Positions 25,813 through 38,250 of a stretch of 64,000 nt of DNA are shown here, one piece after another. The notes below the pieces were generated by a model. The model saw only the letters and a program-made list of their open reading frames with translations, did not search any database and had not been told where the DNA came from. Position 1 is the first letter of the stretch, and every line of letters begins with the position of its first letter. Source of the stretch: Sapria himalayana (lineage: Eukaryota > Streptophyta > Magnoliopsida > Malpighiales > Rafflesiaceae); contig JAREIK010018630.1 in the NCBI GenBank assembly GCA_029783825.1, positions 1 through 64,000 of the forward strand, written 5' to 3'. The translations under genes and the position numbers were made by a program.

Positions 25813-26429
25813 TAAAGTTTTAAAAGGTGAAAGCGTAAGGCGAGACATTTTTGTATTCGTGAGGCGAAGTGTAAGCCTTGAGACGTAAGGCTTTTGATCC
25901 TCATAATATATAATTAATTTATTATTTAAATATATAAAATAAAATAACATAAATAAAAATATGAAAATAATTCATTAGAATTAAAAAAAAGTATATTAGT
26001 TCAAACTTTAACAAAAAGTCATAACAAAGTCATGAAATATGAAATAGAGTAAATTGTTTCAATTTAAATTTTCCTCATCAATGTCGTCATCATCCTCGTC
26101 TAATGTATCAAAAGTAGGTAAATGTCCACTATCATGTATCTCTATTTTATGTAAATTTTCATCTTCATCAATTGATATCAAATTGAACTCCTTCTCTTTG
26201 CCTATGCCTCCACTTGTACTTAGTATAAATTATTAATTAGCTATAAATATTATAAGTTTTTTTATTAAATTTAATCACATATATAACTTAAATTTGAGTA
26301 CTTACTTGCTACTTCATTATGTTTCCTTTTGTAGTAATGTGAATAAATCATGTGATCTGATGATTATTGAGTCTGTTGGGAGTTAGATAACATAATTCTA
26401 ATAGTATCAATATTGAATAACTCATCATC

Positions 26430-28500
26430 TTGAAGCCAACAAAGATCAAGTGAGAGGAGGTGATCTTTTTTCACAATCAATTCATCATCTGAATCAATCT
26501 CTTCTATTAAAATTGGATAAATATTTTATTTTCTTTGTAGATTATGTTCTCTCAATCTAGTGTCGTACCTTACATACATAAGAGAATTTAACTTTTGATG
26601 TTCAAGTCTTTTTTTTGTATGTATCTACAAATAAAAAAATAAAAAAATGTATATGTTAAAATGAAATAATGTTCTCTAACATTGAAATAGAAATATATGT
26701 ATAAAAATTTATAAAAATAGAAATATTACCGATTCAAATATATTTCAATTTCTTTCACATTGTGAAACACTACAAGTAAGGTGAATGACTCGAATAGTAA
26801 ACTTTAGCAACTCTGGTGTTGAACCCCCAAAACGCATCCATCAACTTGTAGAATTTTTTAATGTTCGAGAATTAATTACAATACGACTCCCAAATTCACT
26901 CATTGCTTAGTCAAATGAGTCCAACTAAACATTAGTTTTTAAATGCTCTTGATAATCTAACATCCTATCCATGCATTCAAATAATCTCTTCCTTACCTTA
27001 TTAACATTAGCGAACTTATCCTTATAACGCAATTGAGGATTAAGATAGTAACTTATTACATGTAAAGGTCGATGAAGTTGTGGAGTCCATCTTGTATTAA
27101 ATTTTCTTCAAATTGGGCTATATTTTGTCTCTACGCCACCACAATTCAATGTAATCTTCTCCTTAGCTAAATCCATCGGTTCATAAATATAACCCATTGC
27201 CAGTCTTTCCTCTGAATCAACCTCTCTCAAGACACTAATGGAACAGTGACCTTTATGCAAAAAGCAACATGAGGCCAACAATTTGGATCAAACAACACTC
27301 TACTATGAGCTTTCACACCTTTAATCTTTTTAGCCTATTTGCTTGAACATTATTTTTTTTGTAGAGAACATTGCTATAGTAGATTGTTTTTGCTTATAAA
27401 GACTTTGAAGAGTAAGAAATAAAATAGCAAACTATGTAATTGCTAGATGAGAAGTTCATGATTTTTTGTAAATATTCTCATCAAGCTAAGAATTCAAGTA
27501 TGCCCATATATGAACTTCACTACTTGCCTAGCTCGAGCAAGTGTAGTAGTATGAATATTTACCTTTTTAATATCCTCCAAAATCAAATCAATATAATGTG
27601 CAGTACAAGGAGTCCACCACAATCTTTTTATTTTTTTCATTAGTCTCATTCCGGCATTCATATAATTAGAGACATTATCAGTAATGACTTGCATAATATT
27701 TTCCTCTGTAATTTTATTAACCACATCATCAATATATTTGAACATCAATTTCTCATTTTTTATTGTATCAGAAGTATCAATTGATTTCATAAACTAAGTA
27801 CCAGTAGGACTATTCACTAAAAAATTAATAAGAACCCTACTCTTTTTATTTGTCCAACCATCAGATATTATTGAACATCCATATTTTTTTTAAGTTTTTT
27901 TGTGATCTTCCATAATGATACTTAGGTCATTTACCTATTTCTAATAATCCATTTCCTCAATTCATGCATAGATGAAGACTTAATCCTTGGCCCAAAATTT
28001 GTAATTGCATCTATCATAAGAATCCAATAAGGATCATTCACAATGTTGAATGAGAGACATTTTGAATACATAAACCTACCAATTTTACTATACACTTTTT
28101 TTTTTGTTTTCACCTTGAATTCAAAGTACTTTGATGATGTTGTGAAGTGATAAATTTTATCTATGGGTACCCTAATATAGGTTCCCCACTCTCACTGTCA
28201 CTCCCACTCTCTAAGGCACTCTCATGCATTGATGTTGGACCCATACCAATTTCTTGGAAGAATTTATTGTTTTTTTCATTTTTTGATCCTTAAAATTAGT
28301 CAATGCCTCTTTGCATTCCAATATAACATCTTCACTAACTTTAGGGTACGGTTTCATATCATGATGAGTTCCTACTAAGTGATGCTTGAGTTTATTCACC
28401 ATTCCCGCACATCTTTGTTTGCAAACTTTAGATCTCAAATATTGCTCCCCAAAAATTTTAATAACATATTTTCACACAAAATCATTTCTTGAATTTTTTG
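26430..28500 (-). pseudogene. hAT transposase pseudogene (BED finger, DUF659, hATC domains)
   Basis: Domains can be followed from high to low coordinates. A decayed BED zinc finger (CAGMVNKLKHHLVGTHH) lies near 28365-28415. DUF659 follows in two pieces, with SFNIVNDPYW and MHELRKW near 27940-28060, then SDGWTNKK, VITDNVSNYMNAG and WTPCTAHYIDLILED in 27494-27870. A linker near 27100-27250 has EPMDLAKEKI and RPLHV. The hATC dimerisation domain (TPELLKFTIRVIHLTCS, then CERN) lies at 26740-26820, continued across an intron by KKRLEHQKLNSLMYVRYDTR. Active members use three acidic residues for DNA cleavage and are nuclear. Several stops and frameshifts, and loss of a cysteine in the finger, make this copy inactive. 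The tail SDDELIV ends near 26465. Confidence 0.9.
26625..26729 (-). other. Intron in the hAT transposase relic
   Basis: On the minus strand a 105-bp AT-rich segment begins GTAATATTTC and ends TTTTTTGTAG. Removing it places a Phe-Glu-Ser codon run directly in frame before Ile-His-Thr-Lys-Lys-Arg, which is the conserved hATC motif order. The junction has kept its frame although the rest of the gene is broken. Confidence 0.8.
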
Positions 28501-29984
28501 AATTGAGAAAATCATTCTAAAAAATTATCAATACAAATATTCATATTTCTTTATGATAATATATTTGACAAATAAAATTATAACATAACATGACATAAAT
28601 GAAAGGAATTTAAAAATGAAATTAAGAATTTAATTGGTTTAAATTTTAAAAAACTAATATTTTTTACAGGAATTAAAAGATGAAATTAATAATTTTATTG
28701 ATTTAAAATTTAAATTTTAAAAAACAGATATGTTCTTAAGAGGAATTTACAAATAAAATTAAGAATTTTATTAGTTTAAATTTTAAAACTTTAAATTTTA
28801 AAAAACTTATATTTTTTTAGAAGAATTTAAAAAAAAAATTGAAATTTTTAATTGTTTATTTTATCAAAATTGAAAATTAAAAAAAATTGATAAAAAAGAG
28901 ATTAAGAGATTAAGAAATGGAGAGCTTGAATCCTTGAAGAAAGATAGGATTTGAGAGGAGGGGGAAAATGAGGATGAAGAGAAGAGGGATTTCATTAAAT
29001 ATCATTAAACTCGTATACTGGGAGAATGGGAAAATCTGAAGAGGAATCAAGATTTGGGAGAGATGAAGAGATTAAGAAAGGAAGAGCTCGAAGAGGAGGG
29101 TGCGCGACAAACCTACAAATGAAGTCTAGAATGCCGAAATGCCGAAATGCTGAAATGCTGAAATGCTGTATAAAACCATAAAAAACAAGATGCTATTTTT
29201 TTTTTTCGAAAAAATGCTATATAAAACTGTGAAAAATCCAACGCTGTTTTTTTTTCGCTTTTTTTTCCAACGCCTCGAGGCGTTTCTAATTTCTCGCCCC
29301 CAGACGCGCTTCAAGACGCGCCTTGAATACGCTTCTGAAACCTATGGTTGGCACCCACAAAAAAGTATGTTTTATGAATCTCGCTTTCTCTTGTTGAGGA
29401 AAGTGATCCCATGCCAACCACCATACAAGTGGGCAACTGCCATTGACCCACATGCCGTTTGCTTGAGGCATGTTGAAAATGGATCATTGGTCTTGCCCAA
29501 TGCCATTACGTGCACTACTTGGTTCGATACCACCTGACACATGCTGTATAACACCTCTAGCCAAAGGTAATATAGGTCAACTTCCAATTGGATATGACAT
29601 TGAACAGACTCCAAGTGATCCAATATGATTATTATTCAAATCTGAATCTTTTTAAAAAGTTCCATGTCAGAAGAAAGTATGTTATCACAAATATAAGTTG
29701 CCCTTATCAAATGAATATACTATTTGTACTTTCTTTGATTACTAGAATAACCACATAGTACACACTTAGATCACATGACTTATATCTGGCATAAACAAAA
29801 GACTTGAACAAAAGGCAAAATAAAAAATGCATAACTATCTTGCATTAATATATTCGTGTATTTATGTGTGTGTGTGTCTGTGTATTTTACAAACTAGAGC
29901 ATTCATTATAAAATAAGAATAATCAAAATAACATAACTCATCATTTCTGCTCAAATTAATACATATTTTTGTGTGATACTAAAG

Positions 29985-30305
29985 TTGGAAGAAAAAATAA
30001 TAAATTGAAATCTTAATGTTTATGTGAAGATGTCTGTTAGTTGGTTTCTAGTACACATAAGTTATAATAATATCGATTTCCTGAATTTTCTTATAGATAA
30101 AAAATTCATATCAAAAATAATGTGACATGCTAATTGATTGTCTGGAAATGAATTTATCGGTATGAAATTTGAAATTTTAATTTCTCATTTATATGCAAGA
30201 GCTCATATGTAGTAAATGCATTCTCAATACTTTTTCGTACCACTTGACCTAATAACTACTATTTGATTCTTCTTATATTCCCAAGTGACTAATTATCTTT
30301 TAAAA
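29985..30305 (-). pseudogene. Copia RNase H relic, copy A
   Basis: Minus-strand readings give, in order, LVTWEYKKNQIVVIRSSG (compare L-V-T-W-K-S-K-K-Q in active elements), FTTYELL, PDNQLACHI, F-x-S-I-R-K and RNQLTDIFT. These follow the order of the Ty1/copia RNase H C-terminal half, including the D-N-Q motif. Frameshifts lie between blocks. RNase H degrades the RNA of the RNA:DNA hybrid during reverse transcription. Confidence 0.78.
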
Positions 30306-30544
30306 AGTACGTTACTTTGTGCTTGTGGTAGTCTTTTGATTTATAATAGTTGGAGTTCAATTTAAGTTTGAATAACTCCCACCAACTGAAGGTATGCTTT
30401 ATTTTTGGATTGTTGGGTCTTCTTCAAATATAAGCTCTTACTTAATGTTATTTCCTGCTAACTTTTGACTTATAACCTATATGATACCTAGACTTTATAA
30501 TTTTTTTAATGAGAGAAATATTTGTAATTTTGGTAAAATTTTAA

Positions 30545-31990
30545 GCAGTAAAATGACAAAATAGTCATATTCAACAAAGAATCATGAGTAGTTTATGCAT
30601 GATCAGTGTTACAGATAACTATTTGCTTTTCATGAAATATGTTTAGGGCTTTGGCACGGGTTGGATAGGTAATATCAAGGTAAGAGATTGCAATGATTAG
30701 GCTTTCTAACCTTCTCTTTTTGGGGAAAGGTCTAATACAAGATACTTTCTAAGTCTTGCTTTCTACTTCCTCGTTTGCCCCCTCAGTTTGTACCCACAAA
30801 CAAGCATATTTTTTGAGTCTCGCCTCCTCATTTTGAGGTAAGAGAAACATTTGCCAAGCAAGAGAACGCTCCAAATCCCATGTACTGACCACATGCTAGT
30901 GGGCGATGACCAATGATCCACATGCCTTTTGCTCGAGGCTTGTTGAAAATGGGTCACATGCCTTGGCCTACTTGGCCCAACACCAGCAAACACATGTTGT
31001 TTAACATCTCTAATCAGAGGTAATATGAGAAAATTATGTTTAATTAGAATGACAAATCGACTTCCAATCAGATATGACATTGAACCAACGGCAAGTGAGT
31101 CAACATGATCATTATTCAAAGTTGAATCCTTTCAAAAAGTTCCATGTCAGAAGAAAGTATGTCATTACAAATAAAAGTTGCTATTATCACATAAGAATAA
31201 TATTTATAATATTTTTAGATACTAGAGTAACTACATAATTCACACCTAATGATTGAAGTTATTATTGCATAGACAAAAGACTTGTATATGAGAAATTGGG
31301 GGTGTTCAAGTTAGAAAATTAGTACAAATAGATAACTATCTTACATTCACATGTTTGTATGTATATGTATATATGTATGTATGTATATATATGTATATGT
31401 AAAAAAAATAGCCATGAGTATTTTAAAAATTGAAGCATTCATTGTAAAACAAGAATAGTCAAAATAACATAACTCTATATTTCCTATCGAGTTAATGCAT
31501 ATATGTGTGTGTAATACTAAGGTTGGATGAACAAATAATAATTTGAAAATTCTTCAAGATCTATGCGAAAAAGTGTGTGAGCCGGTTTCTAGTAAATACA
31601 TAAGTTAGAATATTAGAACTCTACTGAATTTTTTCACAGATAAAATTATAGTGTATTTCCATATATTTTGTTCATTCGTGAAGATCATATGAGAAAAATT
31701 GTGACATGTTAATTGATTGTTACAAAAAATAATTATTGGTATTAAATTTGAAATCTTAATTACCCATGTAAGTGTTTCTTACAAGAGTTCATATGTTTTA
31801 AATGCTGGCTCAATACTCTATCTTTGTACTTAGTCTAATTATAATTATTTGATTTCTCATGTTTTTAAGAGACAAGTCTTCTTTCAAAAAGTATGTTACT
31901 TTATGATAGACATCTAATTTATAATAGTTGAAGTCTAATTAAAATTTGAATATCCTCCATCAACTAAAGGCGTCCTTTTGATTATTGAAA
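30545..31990 (-). mobile_element. Copia 3'-end relic, copy B (uninterrupted)
   Basis: This paralogue of copy A lacks the 3.5-kb hAT insertion: the DNA reads CAGTTTGTACCCACAAACAAG across the site. It contains a probable LTR or 3' untranslated region followed on the minus strand by RNase H remnants. A 118-codon minus-strand frame at 30763-31119 matches no family known to me and lies in the non-coding part. Confidence 0.6.
31520..31930 (-). pseudogene. Copia RNase H relic, copy B
   Basis: Minus-strand readings include a degraded N-Q motif, then TKYMEIHYNFICEKIQ (compare the T-K-H-I-E-I-D-C-H-F-I-R-E-K of active copia enzymes), followed by TYVFTRN and L-T-x-x-F-A. TYELL lies upstream near 31780. 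Blocks sit in different frames with stops, so it is inactive. Confidence 0.78.
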
Positions 31991-33360
31991 TAATAATATT
32001 TTTTTTTGTTTACTGTTTCATGTATGGTGTTAAGGAAGGTGCTGCTTCACACATTTACTAATTTCTAATCTCCTAACTTATATAATTGCATGGTGATCAA
32101 TACTATAAGTTAGTTGAGGCATTAGTGTATATGAACAACAATGTTAAAGTGTATTTTTCAAGATATTTTAGGAGATGACTAAATTACCATACTAGATATT
32201 ATTTATATTGATAGAATAAGTAATGTCTAGTCTAATTAATTAATTTATATTGATTATCAAATATTTAATTTTTATATTGTTCTTTTTTGACCAATAGAAT
32301 CAACTAATGTACTTGTATCATTAGAAAATTTACATTAGAGTAAAATATAAATTTTATTATAGAACAACCTAGTAAGCTAATTTTAGAGAGGTTATGTGTA
32401 CAATCGATGCGACAAAATAATTTTTTTGTTGAATAAATAGTATTGATATCAATTATATGATAAAAGTAACCTAGATTATTTGTCTAAAATTTTATTTGGA
32501 GATATTTAGTTGAAAGATACTTCAATATCATTTCTTAAAATAATAATCTCATTTACATAAATGAACAACAATAGGAATTTATCATTCTAATGTTTATAGA
32601 TGTAAAATTTTTAGAAACACATTGATGAGTTTTAATGGATAAAATAAAATAAGTGAATTTACTATGAGACTTTCTCTGTGTACAAGGTTTTTGATAGTTT
32701 ACATATGGCTTATTCTTTGTGAAATTATAAAACTTAGTGACTATTTTATATAATTATCTTCTTAAAGATTTTTATGAATAATTATATTCATTACTTGTAA
32801 CTAATATACAATCTACTTATATGATACTATTTGATGAAATCTTCTAATTGAGATTTTCTTGGTCATTGTTGAAAATATGTTTCAATTGTCAATGCTATAT
32901 GTTTGAGTAGAATCTCAATAAATTATTTTGTTTTTTAGCTACTCTACTTTTTTATTAGGTTAATTTTTATATTGAATATCTACTTGTATTTTATTACTAA
33001 TTTTTCTAAATGCCTTAATACAAGTTAAAAAAAAAGAATCATTAAATTGTTAAGGAAATATATAAATTTGAAATAAAAAATACTTATCTTAATTATGTAG
33101 GGTTTAAGGTAGTAAGAGAGAGAGAGAGAGGAAAAAAATTTGGTAATATTTTCATTTGCCTCAAAATAGGAAAATAAAACACATATTATGTTTGGGCAAC
33201 TCACATGCTAGGTGCTCCCATTCAAATAGAAAAGAAATTAAATCATAAATAAAAAAATTACAATGTATAATATGAGATAAATTTGAGTATTTTCTTTTTA
33301 ATTGTTGCTTATATGTCATAAATATTTAGTATTATGAAACATACATATATTTATGATCTT
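31990..33360. other. AT-rich DNA, no recognised feature
   Basis: This is probably decayed retroelement DNA by position, but no motif could be supported. A short GA microsatellite lies at 33115-33130. Confidence 0.4.
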
Positions 33361-33560
33361 CTAAGAGTCTATGTGAAAATATCAATAGTTTGATCACTGG
33401 TAATTTTTATTATAGTTACATATTCATCTTAGATCATAGTAAGTGTGAAATGAAAATTCATCTCAATGTTAATTGATTGTTGTAATAATATAAATTTTAT
33501 TTAATGTCTGTGATGTATGATATATGAACAACTTAGGATGACATATCTTTTGCAGGTATC
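33360..33560 (-). pseudogene. Third copia RNase H remnant
   Basis: Minus-strand readings show an N-N-Q motif followed by a decayed stretch and then SDQTIDIFT, which corresponds to the conserved Q-L-x-D-I-F-T end of copia RNase H. It is much more decayed than the two copies at 30.0 and 31.6 kb. Confidence 0.5.
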
Positions 33561-34984
33561 ACTATTAACTATATCGATTTTAACTAAAAATTAAATAAGA
33601 AAATATTAAAGTTTTCTAAGATATTGTATTGTTGTGATAACTCTATCATATTTGACTGTTTGGTGAGCATCTTTATGAAATATGCAATACAAAAAAAAAT
33701 TATATAATAACATATTTGATAATACTATAAATTATAGTGTCACAATAAAATTATTCATAAGAACTATCACAAATGATTTACTAGTTGAGATATTTTATGT
33801 TAGATATATATATTATATCATAGATTTAATAATATAAATCGACTTAAAATTAATTTTTTATTTATTAGAATTTTATTGTTCATATATATATATACTATTC
33901 CTAAAAAGAAAAAAATTTCAACTTCATGTGAAATATCAATGAAATTTAATATATATAAGAATGTTTAATAAATAATAATAATTTTATAATTTATATAAGT
34001 CACAAATCATAAAAAAAATTGTGACTTCATGTGAAATATTATTGAAATTAAACATACGTAATGCTTGATTCATGTATTTGTTACTGATATCATATACTTG
34101 ATTTTGTGACTTGTGAAACTATTGAAGTCAATTGAATTAAGTTGGTTGAAAATTTGAGAATTCATCATTCTTATATTATCAAAAATAATATATGATTTAT
34201 TGATCTATCCAATGTTTGCTATTGTATTGATGTTTTGATATACTTAAATTTTGTTCCTCTTATTTGTCATGATATCACAATAAATTTATAATTAGATATT
34301 ATAAAAGTTTGGATAAGCTTAACAATTTAGAAAGATAAATTGATATTATTATTACTAACATTGAGGATGTCTGAATTTCATACTCTCCTATATGATAAGT
34401 TTCAATAATATCATTATCTATTTTTATTGTTATAAAAATGTTGTAATATTGTGACCAATAATTTTATCACATTTATCTATAAAAAACATCTTGTAATATT
34501 ATAGGATTAATCATGATATATTTTAAGGATGTCTGCTTGAAGATTGATTCTACACTCTCAAATATTATAAGTGGCTCAATGCCATTGATGATTAGAACTT
34601 TGTTTTTGAATGAACACGATATTTTTTTTTTATATATTTGTGAGTATTTAGGCCTTCCTTATGATTTTATTTCTAGGTATGTTTGGACAAGACAAATGTG
34701 CGTGTTTTTGATCTTGCAACCATAGGTTCATTAGAGGCATCATTACTTTTTAACGGAGGGCTTATCCGTGATGAAGATAACATTAACAGAAACAATGATT
34801 TTAACTTTTTTATGAGAATAACAATGATATTTGTTTTGGTTAGCAATATTTATATTAAAAACACACTCATATGCTACCATTGTATATGCTACCATCATAT
34901 CATTTATAGCTTATAGGAGAGAAATTGTAAATAAAACACACTCAAAAATATGTGTTGACAAATAGTGCAATTTTTTTTCCTATA
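33560..34984. other. AT-rich DNA, no recognised feature
   Basis: There is no supported gene or element. The frames at 34513-34725 and 34683-34916 overlap each other and show no recognisable motif or compositional contrast with the surroundings. Confidence 0.4.
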
Positions 34985-35232
34985 TGAATTATTTGAAATC
35001 ATTGAGGTTTAGTGTAATTTTTTTATCTTTGTTTACATCAAATGGGAGCACCCGACCTGTCTGTTGCCCCAACCATAATATATGCATGTTTTTTTTTGTT
35101 TTTGAAAAATATGACAATTTTATTTATTTTTTCTTTTTTTTATCATTAATTTTTCTCGTCCCCTATCTTCTTTTCCTTCTCCCTCTCTCTCTCTCTCTCT
35201 CTCATCCAAACCTTAATGTATCAAAATCAACA
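34985..35232 (+). repeat. 5' LTR of copia element 1
   Basis: About 248 bp. It shares with the 3' LTR the start TGAATT, a middle block near ATCAAATGGGAGCACCCGAC (3' LTR: ATCGTATGAAAACCCTGAC), a CTCTCTCTCT tract and the end ATCAACA. The two LTRs are strongly diverged, which indicates an old insertion. Confidence 0.6.
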
Positions 35233-35244
35233 TGGTATCAAAGC
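35233..35244 (+). other. Primer-binding site, tRNA-Met type
   Basis: TGGTATCAAAGC directly follows the LTR end. It differs by one base from TGGTATCAGAGC, the initiator tRNA-Met complement used by plant copia elements. Confidence 0.85.
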
Positions 35245-35445
35245 AATTCAGTAGACTGGAGATGTTGAATGGACTGACATTTGGTGTCGATAATGGTTAT
35301 GCCTCCATACTATGAAGTTAAAGATAAGTGTTATGTGAGGTTTTTGAACCTGTGATTGAATGGACAATAATTGTCAGATGTGCGATGGTGATTTTGTGTT
35401 AGTCTAGTAAGCTTATGATGTTTTTGATAGTAGTTGTGATGATAA

Positions 35446-36000
35446 TAGAGGTGTTGAATGGGTTGTGCCATGTGTGCATGACCTGTAACACGGTGACCCA
35501 TCTGGGCTATTGTGCCGTGCCTGATATGATATGAAAGATTGCCCATGCCATGCCATATTGGCATGAAAAAATTTTTAAATCAGCCTAGCATGACCCAATG
35601 GCATGACTTTATGAATTGGACGTGCTGGTCGTGCTTGTTTGGACCGGGTCTTGTTGAGTTAGTCCAGGCGTGGCATGTCACGACCACCTACCATGACATT
35701 GGCCTAGCCACTGCCTGGTCGTGGCACCTAACTAGGCCAGCTAGTCCTGACCCCTAACTAGCCCCTAGCCAAGTCCAACATGGAAATGCGCATTGCATTG
35801 GCAATGGCTAATGGTAGATAGGGATGACATTGCCATTGGGCATTGGGGTCTTTGGCAGTGCAATGGTCATGCCGCCAAAGGCCCAAGGTCCACTAGGGGG
35901 ACTATGTGGGATTGTGGGCTGTGGGGGTGTGGTGTGGTCTGTGGGGCATGGATGTGGGCTGTGTCCTATGGACTATGAGTTGTCACTTGTAAGTAGTCAG
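35446..36000 (+). mobile_element. GC-rich hAT terminal region inside copia element 1
   Basis: It begins TAGAGGTGTTGAATGGG, a one-gap variant of the hAT terminus, and contains dense GGCATGA, TGGCATG and GGCCTAG words. It precedes the transposase relic at 36.1-37.3 kb in the expected order. The far end was not found. Several frames of 61-77 codons here reflect base composition only. Confidence 0.6.
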
Positions 36001-36119
36001 TATTTAGTTATAAAAAAAAATAAGTAAAATCTAACTATCAAATTTAAATTGTTTAAATTTGAAAAAAAGTATATCAATGAAAAAAATACATAAAACATAA
36101 GGAATGACAAATGAGGTAA

Positions 36120-37310
36120 TTTGTAATCATTATTTAGTTTGTGTCAGTAGTTTAGTTTGAATTATCATGTCTAATTATGATGTTAGTACTAGTCTCAATA
36201 TCTTCGATGTCATCATATGAATCATTATTTACCATTTGTATTTTCATTAGATCTTGGATATCTATCTTAAAATCTTTTTAGTTGTTCAAGTATAACGTAT
36301 TTTTATGATATATTTTCGTAGTCTAAATTTTAATTTGAAATAATATTTTTAGTCATTGAAAAAATAGACTTTGATGCTATGCTAGATACTGGAGGAATCA
36401 ATAGCTCACGTGTCATCTTGGATACCATATGATAGATGAATTCATATGATTTTTATCAATTCAATATATTAAATTTCTTAATTTTATCATGTGATAGAAT
36501 GTACTAAAAATCGATATCTAACTATCTAAGTCACGTGATAACTTATTTTTATTCGATGAATTTCCTTATTACTTGTCCATTGCTAACAAAATAGAAAATT
36601 TATCATTTCTATATATAGTGTTTATGTTTGTATTCAAAGCCTCACCATACACTTAGTGTCATAAAATATAAATATGATATTTAATTTTTTGTGAATCAAA
36701 CTTTCAAGTTCATTTGTTTGGTTCATGTAAGTGGATATATATGTTAATATACTATCTATATCTTCCACTTTATTTCTCGGATTCATGCCGGTATCTAAGT
36801 AATAAAGAGATGAAATGAATGTCTTTTATTTTAAATACTTAATTTCAATCTCAACAATTATTATACTAAAATTAAGATATCTTCTATACATACTAAATAT
36901 ATTATTAATATTATATACGCATCGATGTACAATATAAGTGGTGAGAGTGTACACAAATAAATACATATTCATCGTATCATGAAAAATGTTCAGGAATTTT
37001 AAAAATGAAATTTGTTTCCTAGTTTGAATTATAAATAACAAGTTTGTCACTTTTATTTTTAATATAGTTTGATATTATGTGTTACTAGCCAACATATGAC
37101 TCTAATATTGGATAAATATAATTGTAATGGTATCTTATATTCGTTTAAATTTTTTTATGCTTGTTGACAAATATCGAGCATGGAACTCATGTTGTTTATT
37201 AGACGTTTTAAGATATTTTAGTGAATTTATTATTATTTCTAATATGAGAAAAATATATATATATTTTGCTTGCATTAATAAATTAATTATGTGACACATA
37301 CACATAACGT
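36120..37310 (-). pseudogene. Ac-type hAT transposase relic inside copia element 1
   Basis: It aligns collinearly with left-arm 2200-3200 and with 54.6-55.6 kb. Examples are the block around 36360-36420 (CATTGAAAAAATAGACTTTG) and the block around 36890-37000 with TACTAAATATATTATTAAT. It is more decayed than the 54.6-56.4 kb copy and has no surviving frame. Confidence 0.6.
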
Positions 37311-37315
37311 GAAAT

Positions 37316-37560
37316 TAGAGATATCAAATGGATGGTGCCATGCCGGCACGACTTGTTTATAGGTGGTCCAGTTAGGCCACTGTGCCGTGCTGTGCTGTGC
37401 ATGACCCGGCATAAAAGTCATGCCTTACCTGACATGTTTTGACTGATAGTTTGCCTGACTTGGCATGAATGATCATCATGATTTTGGGCAGACTTGTGCC
37501 TAACATGTTGAGTTGTCTTGAGTCTTATCGGATCATGCCAGTTTTGTGTGCAGTGTCACC
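37316..37560. mobile_element. GC-rich hAT end remnant
   Basis: It starts TAGAGATATCAAATGGATGG and continues with GCCGGCACGAC and GTGCCGTGCTGTGC, as in other hAT ends of the window. No opposite end or duplication was found. Confidence 0.5.
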
Positions 37561-38059
37561 ACATGTACCTTCTACTAGCCACCACCACCACACACTAATG
37601 AGTGGTTACCATAGATACATAAATATATTTTTTTTTAAAAAAATATTTTTTTCAAACTAGTTAGTTTTTTGTGATCCATGACCCATCCCCAGTCCCGAGT
37701 CACTGTCACCATGCTAGTGGATTGTGTTAATGGACCAAACATGCTCGTCGTATTGGTACAATGATGAAGCAGTCATGCATTTTTTTTTGTAAGTGCCTTT
37801 TTTTGTAAGAGGTGATCATAATTAGTGTGAGATCACTAGAGATAATATGATGAAATTTGAGGGTGGACTCATATTCATTAGTCTATTTTGATAAAAATTT
37901 AGTTGGAGGGTCAATGATTTGCGAGACACCTATTGGACGAGTCACTCCATGTTGAGTTGGATGAGTATTTGGTAATTGATACATAATTACTAGTACATTT
38001 ATGATAGTCGATTGACCCATATATATCATACATGTTTAGTTCATATGACATGCAAAAAT

Positions 38060-38250
38060 GTTATTGAATCAACTTAGGTGGAATTTGACTATATTAATGT
38101 ATTCAACGAGAATGTTTAACAATTCAAAGGCTGTACAAAGGATATTGAAACAATTTTGGCCAGATTTTGACTACATTGATGTATTCAACGAGAATGTTTG
38201 GCAATTCCAAGGCTATACAAAAGAATATTGAATCAACGTAGGCTGAATTT
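38060..38250 (+). repeat. 82-bp tandem repeat, about 2.3 copies
   Basis: ATTCAACGAGAATGTTT occurs at 38101 and again at 38183, with matching flanks (TTGAATCAACTTAGG and TTGAATCAACGTAGG). It sits inside copia element 1. Confidence 0.85.

Larger units (their letters stand above)
25813..29346 (-). mobile_element. 3.5-kb hAT transposon with degenerate transposase
   Basis: The ends are TAAAGTTTTAAAAG and, on the other strand, TAGGTTTCAGAAG, flanked by perfect 8-bp duplications GTTGGCAC. Both subterminal regions carry AAGGCG, GGCGAG and GCGCC-type words (25830-25900 and 29265-29335), which are common near hAT ends. The interior holds a transposase pseudogene on the minus strand. The equivalent place in copy B of the host repeat (about 30785) is uninterrupted, giving an internal empty-site control. 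A non-autonomous relative is at 47444-48282. Confidence 0.88.
25560..30480 (-). mobile_element. Copia 3'-end relic, copy A (interrupted by a hAT element)
   Basis: The segments 25560-25812 and 29347-30480 together align with copy B at 30545-31990. Shared landmarks include GATCAGTGTTACAGATAACT-like DNA, the CTCTTTTTGGGG block, GTTCCATGTCAGAAGAAAG and the RNase H region. The non-coding part is probably LTR or 3' untranslated sequence. The hAT element at 25813-29346 was inserted later, leaving an 8-bp duplication. Confidence 0.6.

Noticed and set aside
30763..31119. 118-codon minus-strand frame
   Set aside because: It lies in the non-coding part of a copia 3' end. The equivalent region of copy A does not preserve it.
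34513..34916. Overlapping 70- and 77-codon frames as a host gene
   Set aside because: No recognisable motif, no splice pattern, and no compositional contrast with flanking AT-rich DNA.
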